NCBI GenBank assembly: GCA_030263385.1
Contig: SZOX01000020.1
Span: forward strand, 85,448-149,447
Reading direction: 5' to 3'
From: Zeimonas sp003577305
GTDB taxonomy: Bacteria; Pseudomonadota; Gammaproteobacteria; Burkholderiales; Burkholderiaceae_E
DNA: 64,000 bases
Shown: positions 1 to 8,293 of the stretch, one piece after another
Layout of the letters: every line of letters begins with the position of its first letter
How positions within the stretch are numbered: the first letter of the stretch is position 1
Program-made: the position numbers and the translations under genes
Notes under the pieces: generated by a model
Databases searched by the model: none
Seen by the model: the letters and a program-made list of their open reading frames with translations, nothing else
What the model was told of the DNA's origin: nothing

Positions 1-94
1 AGTCGTGCACGTCGACGTCGACCCGGTCAGGCACATGTGGGCCCCGGGCCTGATCCACTTCAAGAAGATGCACGAAGAGCCCAGGGGCCGCTGA
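1..94 (+). CDS. C-terminal fragment of an unidentified protein (partial)
   Basis: An open frame enters from the left edge and stops at TGA 92-94, 10 bases before the next gene starts, so it is probably the preceding gene of the same operon. The visible 30 residues end ...HMWAPGLIHFKKMHEEPRGR. The tail faintly recalls C-termini of thiamine-diphosphate enzymes of the acetolactate synthase type, but this is from memory and too little sequence is present to name it. G/C at third positions fits a real coding frame. Confidence 0.5.
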   Translation, partial: VVHVDVDPVRHMWAPGLIHFKKMHEEPRGR

Positions 95-104
95 GCCGCG
101 ATCG

Positions 105-1016
105 ATGAGCGAAATCGACCTCGTCCGGCTGAACTTCAGCCCGGAAGCGCTGGGCGTTCTCAACGTCATCCTCGCGCTGGTGCTCTTCGGGGTTGCGCTC
201 GACATGCGGGTGTCCGATTTCAGGGGCGTCGCCGCCGCGCCGCGCGCGACGCTGATCGGCATGCTCGGGCAGTTCCTGCTGCTGCCGGCCGTGGGCTGGG
301 CGATCGGCATGGTGCTGAAGCCGGCACCGAGCATCGCGCTCGGCCTGATCCTGGTAGCCGCGTGCCCCGGGGGCAACATCTCGAACTTCCTCACCCATTT
401 CGCGCGCGGCAACACGGCGCTGTCGATCACGATGACCTCGATCTCGACGCTCGCGTCGCTGGTCTTCACGCCGTTGAACCTGACGGTCTGGGGCAGCCTC
501 AACCCGGACACCGCGCGAATCCTCACGGCGGTGAACCTGAACCCGCTCGACGTGCTGGTCACGATCGTGTTCCTGCTCGGCATCCCGGCTGCGCTCGGCA
601 TGGGCGTGGCGCACTGGTTTCCGAAGGCGGCCGCGCGCGCGCAGCGACCGGCCAAGATCCTCTCGCTGCTGTTCTTCGGGGTGTTCGTCGTCGGCGCGCT
701 CGCCGGCAACTGGGCCTACTTCATCGACTACGTCGGCCGCGTCGTGCTGGTGGTGTTCCTGATGAACGGCCTCGGCCTGCTGGTCGGTTACTGGATCGGC
801 CGCCTCGCCCGCCTGTCGGAGGCCGACTGCCGTGCCACCTCGATCGAGGTGGGCATCCAGAACTCCGGCTTCGGCCTGATCCTCGTCTTCAATTTCTTCG
901 GCGGCATGGGCGGCATGGCGATCGTCGCGGCCTGGTGGGGCATCTGGCACGTCCTCACCGGCCTGGCGCTCGCGACCTGGTGGCGCCGCAGGCCGCCGCC
1001 GGTGCCCGCCAGGTGA
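105..1016 (+). CDS. Bile acid:sodium symporter (BASS/SBF) family transporter
   Basis: 303-residue integral membrane protein with about nine to ten hydrophobic segments across its whole length. Family landmarks are visible: the CPGGNISNF stretch followed by a polar SITMTSIST segment (residues about 88-120) and EVGIQNSGFGL (about 247-257), which in BASS proteins form the sodium-binding crossover region. It should be a Na+-coupled importer of an organic anion in the inner membrane; the substrate cannot be read from sequence. Its TGA stop is inside the GTGA that starts the next gene, so the two are translationally coupled. Confidence 0.85.
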   Translation: MSEIDLVRLNFSPEALGVLNVILALVLFGVALDMRVSDFRGVAAAPRATLIGMLGQFLLLPAVGWAIGMVLKPAPSIALGLILVAACPGGNISNFLTHFARGNTALSITMTSISTLASLVFTPLNLTVWGSLNPDTARILTAVNLNPLDVLVTIVFLLGIPAALGMGVAHWFPKAAARAQRPAKILSLLFFGVFVVGALAGNWAYFIDYVGRVVLVVFLMNGLGLLVGYWIGRLARLSEADCRATSIEVGIQNSGFGLILVFNFFGGMGGMAIVAAWWGIWHVLTGLALATWWRRRPPPVPAR

Positions 1017-1981
1017 ACGCGGCGCGCGTCTTCGTCACCGGCGCCAGCGGCTACCTGGGCAGCCAGCTGGTGGCCGCGCTCGCCGCTGCCGGCATCGGCG
1101 TGCTCGCGAGCGACGTGCGCGAATGCCCGCCGGGGCGGCGCGTGCCCGGCGTGCACTACCTGATCGCCGACGTGCGCTCGCCCGGGCTCGCGCAGGCGAT
1201 GCGCGGCTGCGAGGTCGTGGTCCATCTCGCTTCGATCGTCACGCCCGGCCCCGGCAGCAGCCGCGCACTCGAGTATGCGGTCGACGTGCTCGGCACGCGC
1301 AACGTGCTCGAGGCCTGCCTCGCCGCGGGCGTCAGGCGCATCGTCGTCAGCTCGAGCGGCGCGGCCTACGGATACCACGCCGACAACCCCGCGTGGATCA
1401 CCGAGGACCAGCCGCTGCGCGGCAACGACGAGTTCGCCTATGCGCGCCACAAGCGGCTGGTCGAGGAGATGCTCGCGCGTCATCGCATCGAGCACCCGGA
1501 GCTGGGCCAGGTGGTGTTGCGCATCGGCACGATCCTCGGCGAGGCCACCCGCAACCAGATCACCGACCTGTTCGAGAAACCCCGGCTGATCGCGATCCGC
1601 GGCTCGGACAGTCCGTTCGTCTTCGTCTGGGACCAGGACGTGGTCGGCGCGATCATGCACGCGATCGGCGGCGCGCCCGACGGCGTCTACAACCTCGCCG
1701 GCGACGGCGCGCTCACCATCGGGCAGATCGCCGAGCGCCTGGGCAAGCGCTGCATCGTGCTGCCGGCCTGGCTGCTGCAGGGCGCGCTCGCGCTGCTCGA
1801 GCGACTCGGGCTCACGCAGTACGGGCCCGGGCAGGTGCGCTTCCTGCGCTACCGGCCGGTGCTCGACAACACGCGGCTCAAGCGCGATTTCGGCTATGTG
1901 CCGCGCCTGACGTCGGAGCAGGCCTTCGAGCTGTGGATGCACGCGCGCGGTGCGCGACCAGGCCCAATGCGCGGCCCCTGA
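1013..1981 (+). CDS. NAD(P)-dependent epimerase/dehydratase family protein (extended SDR)
   Basis: 322 residues starting at GTG 1013, which overlaps the transporter stop by 4 bases. The N-terminus has the Rossmann nucleotide motif TGASGYLGS, then DVRSPG and an extended-SDR active site: SSSGAAYG followed by the catalytic YARHK (Y-x-x-x-K). The C-terminal half (about 190-320) is the variable substrate domain. Family members epimerise, dehydrate or reduce sugar nucleotides or related carbonyls; the exact substrate is not apparent. Lies in a run of overlapping genes with the transporter and a DUF364 protein. Confidence 0.8.
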   Translation: MNAARVFVTGASGYLGSQLVAALAAAGIGVLASDVRECPPGRRVPGVHYLIADVRSPGLAQAMRGCEVVVHLASIVTPGPGSSRALEYAVDVLGTRNVLEACLAAGVRRIVVSSSGAAYGYHADNPAWITEDQPLRGNDEFAYARHKRLVEEMLARHRIEHPELGQVVLRIGTILGEATRNQITDLFEKPRLIAIRGSDSPFVFVWDQDVVGAIMHAIGGAPDGVYNLAGDGALTIGQIAERLGKRCIVLPAWLLQGALALLERLGLTQYGPGQVRFLRYRPVLDNTRLKRDFGYVPRLTSEQAFELWMHARGARPGPMRGP

Positions 1982-1987
1982 CCGAAC

Positions 1988-2365
1988 GTGCGCGAATTCT
2001 CCGGGGCAACCGTCGTCGTGAGCGGCGCCGCAGCCGGACTCGGGCGCGCGCTGCACGGCTTCTTCGACAGCCTGCGCAGCGAAGTGTCCGCCGCCGGTGT
2101 CGCGGTCATGCTCGCCTGCCCTTCGTTCATCGCCACCGACATCGACCGGCACGCGCTCGGCCCGGACGGCAGCCCTTTTCGCGGTGCGAAGGCACTGGTC
2201 GGCAAGCCGGCGACGCCCGAGGCCGTCGCCGACCGGATCTACGAGGCGGCGCGCCGCGAGCGACGGCTGCTGCTGCCGGGCGCCACCGCGCGGCTCGCCT
2301 GGTGGCTTTCGCGACTGACACCGGCCGGCTATGCGCGCATCATGACGGCCCGGATGCGCCGGTGA
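1988..2365 (+). pseudogene. Short-chain dehydrogenase with internal deletion (catalytic core missing)
   Basis: The 125-residue frame starts at GTG 1988 with VVVSGAAAGLGRAL, the NAD(P)-binding start of a classical SDR, and runs directly into HGFFDSLRSEVSAAGVAV...CPSFIATDID, which in SDRs lies after the catalytic Y-x-x-x-K. About 130 residues, including the NNAG, Ser and Tyr/Lys active-site segments, are absent. The junction is in frame and falls between two stretches that would both encode an Ala-Leu (GRAL and KHAL type), which suggests a deletion between short repeats. The product should not be an active dehydrogenase, yet the frame stays open and its stop overlaps the GTG of the next gene. 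A collapsed assembly is an alternative. Confidence 0.75.
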
Positions 2366-3240
2366 ACACCCTGCCCATGAAATCCGGATCGACCATCGCC
2401 GCCGAACTGATCGCACTGCTCGAAGGTTGCGCGGCGCACGCACCGTTTCCGCAGGTGCGCGCGCTGCACCTGCCGCGTCCCGGGACGCTGGACACGCGAC
2501 GCGGCGAGTTCTGCGCGCTCGAGCTCGAAGACGGCACGCTCGGGCTCGCGTTCGTGCTGCTCGGCGACACCTGGGCGCGGCTCGGCGAGCGCGAAGCCCG
2601 CGCCGGGCTGGCGGGCGCCAACGCACTGCGGCTCGCGCGCGGCTACGCGCGCGACGACGCTGTCGGGCGCACGCTCGGCATGGCCGCAATCAACGCGCTG
2701 ACCCGCTGCATCTTCGACCGCATCGGCTACGTCGCGCCCGAGAGCACCGACTCGATCGGCGAGCTCGACCCGCGCGCCGACGACCACGTCGGCATGGTCG
2801 GCCTGTTCGGGCCGCTGCTCGGACGCTGCACCGCGGCCGGCGCGCGCGTCACCGTGATCGAGCTGCGCGAAGATCTCGTCGGCGAGCACGACGGCTATCG
2901 CGTCACCCTCGACGCCGCCGAACTGGCCTCGTGCAACAAGGTGCTGTGCACCAGCTCGGTGCTGCTGAACGGCACCGCCGACCACATCCTCGGCCACTGT
3001 GCGAATGCCACCCGGGTCGCGATGATCGGCCCGGGCGCCGGCTGCGTGCCCGATCCGCTGTTCCGGCGCGGCGTCACCCTGTTCGGGGGCAGCTGGATCA
3101 CCGACGCCGCGGCCGTGGTCGATGCGCTGCGCGCCGGCGAATCCTGGAGCGCGCACGCCCGCAAGGTCGCGATCCGGCGCGACGAATACCCGGGCCTCGA
3201 GCGCCTGGGAGCCTTGACCGGGCGGCGTGCTCCGGGCTAG
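2362..3240 (+). CDS. DUF364/DUF4213 domain protein (putative heavy-metal chelation family)
   Basis: 292 residues from GTG 2362 (GTGA overlap with the preceding stop); an internal ATG at 2377 would give a product 5 residues shorter. The N-terminal half resembles DUF4213 (enolase-N-terminal-like fold) and the C-terminal half DUF364, with MVGLFGPLL, VTVIELRED and DPLFRRGVTLFGGSWITD as recognisable segments. Family members are proposed to handle metals or metal-tetrapyrrole chemistry, but no reaction is established. It is the last gene of this run and is followed by an intrinsic terminator. Confidence 0.7.
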   Translation: MNTLPMKSGSTIAAELIALLEGCAAHAPFPQVRALHLPRPGTLDTRRGEFCALELEDGTLGLAFVLLGDTWARLGEREARAGLAGANALRLARGYARDDAVGRTLGMAAINALTRCIFDRIGYVAPESTDSIGELDPRADDHVGMVGLFGPLLGRCTAAGARVTVIELREDLVGEHDGYRVTLDAAELASCNKVLCTSSVLLNGTADHILGHCANATRVAMIGPGAGCVPDPLFRRGVTLFGGSWITDAAAVVDALRAGESWSAHARKVAIRRDEYPGLERLGALTGRRAPG

Positions 3241-3397
3241 CCTTGCACCCGAAGGCATCGGGACGCGGACGGTCAGTGTCGCGACGCCTGCAGCTCCGAC
3301 GGCGGGCGGGTCGCAGAAGCGCCGGGCATCGAAACGACGCACGGCGCGCCCCCGGGCCGGCACGCCCGAGGAAGGGCAGCCGCCACTCGCGGCTCAT

Positions 3398-3432
3398 GGG
3401 GCGCGGCAGCAAACCCGCGCCCCTTTCCTTTT
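3398..3432 (+). terminator. Rho-independent terminator
   Basis: A perfect 9-bp GC stem (3398-3406 with 3415-3423) and an 8-base loop are followed by TTTCCTTTT (3424-3432). It lies 158 bases after the DUF364-type gene and 22 bases before the glycosylase start, and should separate the two transcription units. It is the clearest intrinsic terminator in the window. Confidence 0.8.
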
Positions 3433-3454
3433 GCCCTTCGCCCTTCTTTTCCGG

Positions 3455-4180
3455 ATGTCCGCAACTGCCCTGATCCGCGCCGCCCGGGAACTGTCGCGCG
3501 CGGTCTCGACGCTGCGCTTCGGTCCGCCGGTCGCGCACGTCTACAACCCGCTCGACTACGCCTGGGCGCCGCACGAAGCCTGGCTGCGCCGCTACGGCGC
3601 CGGGCGCAAGCGGGTGGTGTTCGTCGGCATGAACCCGGGGCCGTTCGGCATGATGCAGACCGGCGTGCCGTTCGGCGAAGTCGCCGCGGTGCGCGACTGG
3701 ATGGGCCTGCACGCGCCGGTGCGCCGCCCCGCCGACGAGCACCCGAAGCGCCCGATCGAGGGGTTCGCCTGCCGGCGCTCGGAGGTGAGCGGCAGGCGCC
3801 TGTGGGGCTGGGCCGCCGAACGATTCGGCAGCGCCCCGGCGTTCTTCGAGCAATGCTTCGTGGTGAACTACTGCCCGCTGGTGTTCCTCGAGGCGAGCGG
3901 GCGCAACTTCACCCCCGAGAGGCTCCCGGCTGCCGAACTGCAACCGCTGCAGCAGGCCTGCGACGCGCACCTGCGTGCGGCGATCGAGGCCTTGCGGCCG
4001 GAATGGGCGATCGGCATCGGAGCCTGGGCCATGAAGCGCGCCCAGGCGGCGCTCGGCGCCGACACCGGGGTCCGGATCGACCAGATCCTGCACCCCAGCC
4101 CGGCCAGCCCGGCGGCCAATCGCGGCTGGGCGCCGCAGGTCGACGCCCGGCTCGAGCAACTCGGCGTCCTTGCGAATTGA
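3455..4180 (+). CDS. SMUG1-type uracil-DNA glycosylase
   Basis: 241 residues. It carries both active-site motifs of the SMUG1 family (UDG family 3): GMNPGPFGMMQTGVPFG near residues 59-75, with the Asn that polarises the water, and HPSPASPAANRGW near the C-terminus, the DNA-intercalating loop; NYCPL lies between. It should excise uracil and oxidised pyrimidines such as 5-hydroxymethyluracil from DNA in base excision repair. ATG 3455 is chosen because the family N-terminus aligns there and the terminator lies just upstream. SMUG1 is mainly an animal enzyme but occurs in scattered bacteria including Burkholderiales relatives. Confidence 0.88.
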   Translation: MSATALIRAARELSRAVSTLRFGPPVAHVYNPLDYAWAPHEAWLRRYGAGRKRVVFVGMNPGPFGMMQTGVPFGEVAAVRDWMGLHAPVRRPADEHPKRPIEGFACRRSEVSGRRLWGWAAERFGSAPAFFEQCFVVNYCPLVFLEASGRNFTPERLPAAELQPLQQACDAHLRAAIEALRPEWAIGIGAWAMKRAQAALGADTGVRIDQILHPSPASPAANRGWAPQVDARLEQLGVLAN

Positions 4181-4193
4181 CGTTTACGTAAAC
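4180..4193. promoter_or_regulatory. LiuR-type operator upstream of liuR
   Basis: ACGTTTACGTAAAC contains the perfect 12-bp palindrome GTTTACGTAAAC (4182-4193) and is preceded by TTG at 4177. It lies 19 bases before the liuR ATG. It matches the site at 4612-4625 in 13 of 14 positions, and this kind of TTGACGTT..ACGTAAAC element is known for LiuR-controlled promoters, so autoregulation is likely. Confidence 0.75.
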
Positions 4194-4212
4194 TGTGATC
4201 GATCATGCGCGA

Positions 4213-4602
4213 ATGCCGACCTACACCATCAGCGAGCTGGCGCGCGAATTCGACATCACCCCGCGCACGATCCGCTTCTACGAAGACCAGGGGCTGCTCG
4301 CGCCGAAGCGCGCGGGCGCCGGCGGGCGCCAGCGCGTCTACTCCCAGCGCGACCGCACGCGGCTGAAGCTCACGCTGCGCGGCAAGCGGCTGGGGCTGTC
4401 GCTCTCCGAGGTCCGCGACCTGGTCGACATGTACGAATCGCCCGCGGACACCGTGCCCCAGTTGACCCGCTTCCTGTCGGTGCTCGCCCGGCACCGCGAG
4501 ACGCTGGCGCAACAACTGGCCGACCTCCAGGAGACGCTGGCCGAAATCGAAGCCCACGAGGCGCGGGCCCGGACGATGCTCGAGGCGCGCCGGCCCGCTT
4601 GA
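4213..4602 (+). CDS. liuR: MerR-family regulator of leucine/isovalerate catabolism, LiuR
   Basis: 129 residues, beginning MPTYTISELAREFDITPRT, the typical LiuR N-terminus: a winged helix-turn-helix (TISELAREF, TIRFYEDQGLL, QRVYSQRD) followed by a long C-terminal dimerisation coiled coil (about 75-125). It lacks metal-binding cysteines of the metal-sensing MerR type. It should repress or control the liu genes in response to a branched-chain acyl-CoA intermediate. ATG 4213 is chosen over GTG 4195 because the latter directly abuts the operator and adds residues not usual in the family. Identical-type operators precede this gene and the thioesterase gene. Confidence 0.88.
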   Translation: MPTYTISELAREFDITPRTIRFYEDQGLLAPKRAGAGGRQRVYSQRDRTRLKLTLRGKRLGLSLSEVRDLVDMYESPADTVPQLTRFLSVLARHRETLAQQLADLQETLAEIEAHEARARTMLEARRPA

Positions 4603-4611
4603 TTGACGTTG

Positions 4612-4625
4612 ACGTTAACGTAAAC
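4612..4625. promoter_or_regulatory. LiuR-type operator upstream of the thioesterase-liuA operon
   Basis: ACGTTAACGTAAAC, with the perfect palindrome ACGTTAACGT at 4612-4621 and a second half-element TTGACGTT at 4603-4610 immediately after the liuR stop. It lies 44 bases before the thioesterase ATG. It matches the liuR operator at 4180-4193 with one mismatch, so LiuR probably controls the whole downstream operon from here. Confidence 0.78.
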
Positions 4626-4669
4626 TGGCGTCTGTCCTTCCCCGATCCCGCCGCCCACCGGAGTCGCCC

Positions 4670-5137
4670 ATGCCACCGTCCGCCCCCGCCCTGACGACCG
4701 AGCCGGGCTTCGAGCAGCGCGTGCGCGACAGCTTCGGGCGCCAGCCCGCGATGACGCTGATCGGCGCGCAGCTCGTGCGCGTCGTCCCCGGCGAGGTCGA
4801 GGTCGTGCTGCCGTACCAGCGCGAGATCACGCAGCAGCACGGCTTCGTCCACGCGGGCATGATCGGCGCGGCGCTCGACTCCGCCTGCGGCTACGCCGCG
4901 CTGACCGTGATGCCGGCGGGTACCGGTATCCTGACGATCGAATACAAGCTGAACTGCCTGGCGCCCGGCGTGGGCGAGCGCATCCGCCTGGTCGGGCGCG
5001 TGCGCAAGCCGGGCCGCACGATCCTGCTCGTGGAGGGCGAGGCGCTTGCGGTCACCGCCGGCGGGGCCGAAAGACTGGTCGCGACGATGACCGCCACCGA
5101 AATGACGATCCGCGGGCGCGACGGCGTCCTCGATTGA
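4670..5137 (+). CDS. PaaI-family acyl-CoA thioesterase (hotdog fold)
   Basis: 155 residues with the hotdog signature HGFVHAGMIGAALDSACGYAA (residues about 57-77), which holds the His/Gly-rich loop and the acidic residue that activates water in PaaI-type thioesterases, followed by the beta-sheet segment ILTIEYKLNCLAP. It should hydrolyse an acyl-CoA in the cytoplasm, perhaps relieving CoA trapping during leucine breakdown. A GGAG element lies 7 bases before ATG 4670. It is the first gene after the second LiuR operator and is followed 40 bases later by liuA, so it belongs to the liu regulon by position. Confidence 0.85.
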   Translation: MPPSAPALTTEPGFEQRVRDSFGRQPAMTLIGAQLVRVVPGEVEVVLPYQREITQQHGFVHAGMIGAALDSACGYAALTVMPAGTGILTIEYKLNCLAPGVGERIRLVGRVRKPGRTILLVEGEALAVTAGGAERLVATMTATEMTIRGRDGVLD

Positions 5138-5177
5138 GCAGCAACGCAACGAAAGAATCACGCAGGAGAGCCTCGCG

Positions 5178-6365
5178 ATGGTGACGATTCCCGGCCTTCG
5201 ATTCGACCTCGGCGAAGACATCGCCATGCTGCGAGACTCGCTGCAGCAGTTCACCGCGAAGGAGATCGCGCCGCGCGCATACGAGATCGACCGCAGCGAC
5301 CAGTTCCCGATGGACCTGTGGCGCAAGCTCGGCGACCTCGGCGTGCTCGGCATGACGGTGTCGGAGGAATACGGCGGTGCCGACCTCGGCTACCTCGCGC
5401 ACATCGTCGCGATGGAGGAGATCTCGCGCGGCTCGGCGTCGGTCGGCCTGTCCTACGGCGCGCACTCGAACCTGTGCGTGAACCAGATCCACCGCAACGG
5501 CACCGACGAGCAGAAGCGCAGGTACCTGCCGAAGCTGGTCTCGGGCGAATCGGTCGGCGCGCTGGCGATGTCCGAGCCCAACGCCGGCTCCGACGTGGTG
5601 TCGATGAAGCTGCGCGCCGAGTTCCGCGGCGACCGCTGGATCCTGAACGGCACCAAGATGTGGATCACCAACGGCCCCGACGCCGACGTGCTGGTGGTCT
5701 ACGCGAAGAACGACGTCGAGGCCGGCGCGCGCGGCATGACCGCGTTCCTGGTCGAGAAGGGCTTCAGGGGTTTCTCGGTCGCGCAGAAGCTCGACAAGCT
5801 CGGCATGCGCGGCAGCCACACCGGCGAGCTGGTGTTCCAGGACTGCGAAGTGCCGGCCGAAAACGTGCTCGGCGGCCTGGGACGCGGCGTCAACGTGCTG
5901 ATGAGCGGCCTCGACTTCGAGCGCGCGGTGCTCTCGGGCGGCCCTCTGGGCATCATGGCCGCCTGCATGGACGTGGTGATCCCCTACCTGCACGAGCGCA
6001 GGCAGTTCGGCCAGCCGATCGGCGAGTTCCAGCTGATGCAGGGCAAGCTCGCCGACATGTATTCGACGATGATGGCCACGCGCGCCTACGTCTACGAAGT
6101 CGGCCGGCAGTGCGATCGCTCGCGCGCCGGGCTGGTCGACGTGCGCAGCCTGCGCAAGGACGCGGCCGGCGCGATCCTGTTCTCGGCCGAGAAGGCCACC
6201 TGGATGGCCGGCGAGGCGATCCAGTGCCTGGGCGGCAACGGCTACATCAACGACTCGCCCACCGGACGGCTGTGGCGCGACGCGAAGCTCTACGAGATCG
6301 GCGCGGGCACGTCGGAGATCCGCCGCATGCTGATCGGCCGCGAGCTGTTCGCCGAGACCAGGTAG
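5178..6365 (+). CDS. liuA: Isovaleryl-CoA dehydrogenase
   Basis: 395-residue FAD-dependent acyl-CoA dehydrogenase that converts isovaleryl-CoA to 3-methylcrotonyl-CoA and passes electrons to ETF. The isovaleryl-specific placement of the catalytic base is visible: Glu248 in GLDFERAVLSGGPLG, while the position used by most other acyl-CoA dehydrogenases is Ala376 (EIGAGTSEIRR rather than YEGT). Further landmarks are AMSEPNAGSDV, WITNG and QCLGGNGY. A good AGGAG precedes ATG 5178. It is controlled, by position, from the LiuR operator at 4612. Confidence 0.95.
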   Translation: MVTIPGLRFDLGEDIAMLRDSLQQFTAKEIAPRAYEIDRSDQFPMDLWRKLGDLGVLGMTVSEEYGGADLGYLAHIVAMEEISRGSASVGLSYGAHSNLCVNQIHRNGTDEQKRRYLPKLVSGESVGALAMSEPNAGSDVVSMKLRAEFRGDRWILNGTKMWITNGPDADVLVVYAKNDVEAGARGMTAFLVEKGFRGFSVAQKLDKLGMRGSHTGELVFQDCEVPAENVLGGLGRGVNVLMSGLDFERAVLSGGPLGIMAACMDVVIPYLHERRQFGQPIGEFQLMQGKLADMYSTMMATRAYVYEVGRQCDRSRAGLVDVRSLRKDAAGAILFSAEKATWMAGEAIQCLGGNGYINDSPTGRLWRDAKLYEIGAGTSEIRRMLIGRELFAETR

Positions 6366-6399
6366 CGCGCACGACCGCGTACGACGACAGGCAGGCCCC

Positions 6400-8211
6400 G
6401 TGGACCAGCGTCCCGACCAGCGTCCCGACAGGAGCGCGCCCGACCGCAGCGCCGACCGCCCCGCGATCGTCGCCCAGGCGATCCTCGCCGGCTTCGATCG
6501 CCACTTCGGGCTGACGCGCTACATCGCGCAGCAGGCCAAGGCCTGCTACGAGCGCGGCGACTGGCACGGCATCCGCCGGCTGGCGCGCGATCGCATCGCC
6601 TTCTACGACCAGCGCGTGCAGGAAGCGGTCGAGCGCCTCGAAACCGAGTTCGCGCTCGGCCAGCGCGGCCAGCGCGTGGCCGACGACTGGCTGTGGCCGC
6701 GGGTCAAGCGCAGCTACGTCGCGCTGCTGGCCGACCACCACCAGCCCGAGCTCGCCGAGACTTTCTTCAACTCGGTGTGCTGCAAGATCCTGCACCGCAG
6801 CTACTTCCACAACGGCTTCATCTTCGTGCGCCCCGGCGTGTCCACCGAGTACCTCGAGGCCGACCGGCCGAGCTGGCGCGTCTACTATCCGCTCACCGCC
6901 GGCTGGCGCCCGTCGCTGCGACAGATGATCATCGACTTCGGCCTGGCCTGTCCGTTCGTCGACATCGAGCGCGACCTCTCGCTGGTGCAGGTTGCCGCGC
7001 GCGAGCACTTCCCGGCCGGCTTCGCCTATGCCGCCGACTGCCAGCTGCAGGTGCTGCGCACGCTGTTCTTCCGCAACAAGGGGGCCTACCTGATCGGCCG
7101 CTTCGTCAACGACGGCGAGCTGCTGCCGTTCGCGGTGCCGATCCTGCGCGACTCGAAGGGGCGGCTGTACCTCGACACGGTGCTCTTCGGCAGCGAGCGG
7201 ATCGAGGCGCTGTTCAACTTCGCGCGCGCGTACTTCATGGTCGACATGGACGTGCCCTCGTCGTACGTGCGCTTCCTCACCACGCTGATGCCCACGAAGC
7301 CGGAGTCGGAGCTCTACACGATGCTCGGCTTCCACAAGCAGGGCAAGACGCTGTTCTACCGCGACCTGCTGCAGCACCTGAAGTACTCGCACGACCACTT
7401 CGTCGTGGCACCGGGCATCAAGGGGCTGGTGATGCTGGTGTTCACGCTGCCCTCGTTCCCGTACGTGTTCAAGGTGATCATGGACAAGCGCGGCAAGGAG
7501 GTCTCGCGCGAGTTCATCAAGTCGCAGTACCAGCTGGTGAAGTTCCACGACCGCGCCGGGCGCATGGCCGACACCTGGGAATACTCCGGCGTGCCGTTCC
7601 CGAAAGACCGCATCGATCCCCGGCTGCTCGCCGAGCTGCGCGAATTCGCCCCCTCGCAACTCGAGGACGAGGGCGACTCGATCGTCATCCGCCACCTGTA
7701 CATCGAGCGCCGCATGGTGCCGCTGAACATCTACCTCGAGAAGGCCGACGACGCCCATCGCGAGCACGCGATCGTCGAGTACGGCGACGCGATCAAGCAG
7801 ATGGTCGCGGCGAACATGTTCCCCGGCGACATGCTCTGGAAGAACTTCGGCATCACGCGCCAGGGCCGGGTCGTGTTCTACGACTACGACGAGGTCGCCT
7901 ACATCACCGACTGCAACTTCCGGCGCATTCCGCCGCCGCGCACGCCCGAGGACGAGATGTCGGCCGAGCCCTGGTACTCGGTGGGTCCGCACGACGTCTT
8001 TCCCGAGGAGTTCGGCACCTTCCTGCTCGGCGATCCGCGCGTGCGCGAACCGTTCATGAAGCACCACGCCGACCTGCTCGATCCCGCCTACTGGCAGGAA
8101 CGTCAGCGCCGCATCCGCGAGGGCGTGCTCGACGACGTGTTCCCGTATCCCGAAACGCTGCGCTTCCGCCACCAGGTGGAGGCGCAACCCGCGGCGACCG
8201 CGTCGGCATGA
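6400..8211 (+). CDS. aceK: Isocitrate dehydrogenase kinase/phosphatase
   Basis: 603 residues from GTG 6400, close to the usual family length of about 580-600. AceK phosphorylates and dephosphorylates isocitrate dehydrogenase and so decides between the TCA cycle and the glyoxylate shunt. Visible parts are the ATP-binding region VVAPGIKGLVMLVFTLPSF, the kinase core with FKVIMDKRGKE, and the catalytic FYDYDEVAYITDCNFR with downstream EPWYSVGPHDVFPEEF. A perfect 12-bp tandem duplication (6403-6414 and 6415-6426) follows the start codon, giving the repeated DQRP. It lies between liuA and a thiolase, which suggests co-regulation with leucine breakdown, whose end products feed the shunt. Confidence 0.95.
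   Translation: MDQRPDQRPDRSAPDRSADRPAIVAQAILAGFDRHFGLTRYIAQQAKACYERGDWHGIRRLARDRIAFYDQRVQEAVERLETEFALGQRGQRVADDWLWPRVKRSYVALLADHHQPELAETFFNSVCCKILHRSYFHNGFIFVRPGVSTEYLEADRPSWRVYYPLTAGWRPSLRQMIIDFGLACPFVDIERDLSLVQVAAREHFPAGFAYAADCQLQVLRTLFFRNKGAYLIGRFVNDGELLPFAVPILRDSKGRLYLDTVLFGSERIEALFNFARAYFMVDMDVPSSYVRFLTTLMPTKPESELYTMLGFHKQGKTLFYRDLLQHLKYSHDHFVVAPGIKGLVMLVFTLPSFPYVFKVIMDKRGKEVSREFIKSQYQLVKFHDRAGRMADTWEYSGVPFPKDRIDPRLLAELREFAPSQLEDEGDSIVIRHLYIERRMVPLNIYLEKADDAHREHAIVEYGDAIKQMVAANMFPGDMLWKNFGITRQGRVVFYDYDEVAYITDCNFRRIPPPRTPEDEMSAEPWYSVGPHDVFPEEFGTFLLGDPRVREPFMKHHADLLDPAYWQERQRRIREGVLDDVFPYPETLRFRHQVEAQPAATASA
6403..6426. repeat. 12-bp tandem duplication at the aceK start
   Basis: GACCAGCGTCCC occurs twice in direct succession right after the GTG start, giving a repeated Asp-Gln-Arg-Pro at the protein N-terminus. 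The frame is kept, so the effect is probably neutral. It may be variable between strains. Confidence 0.8.
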
Positions 8212-8293
8212 GCACCCCTCGTCGTCGACAACCCGTTGCGGATGCCGCATCCTTGTCCAGGTTCGTTTTCCCATCATCCCGCAGGAGGATTCC

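Noticed and set aside
4195..4212. GTG 4195 as the start of liuR
   Set aside because: It abuts the operator and adds residues not seen in the family; ATG 4213 gives the usual LiuR N-terminus.
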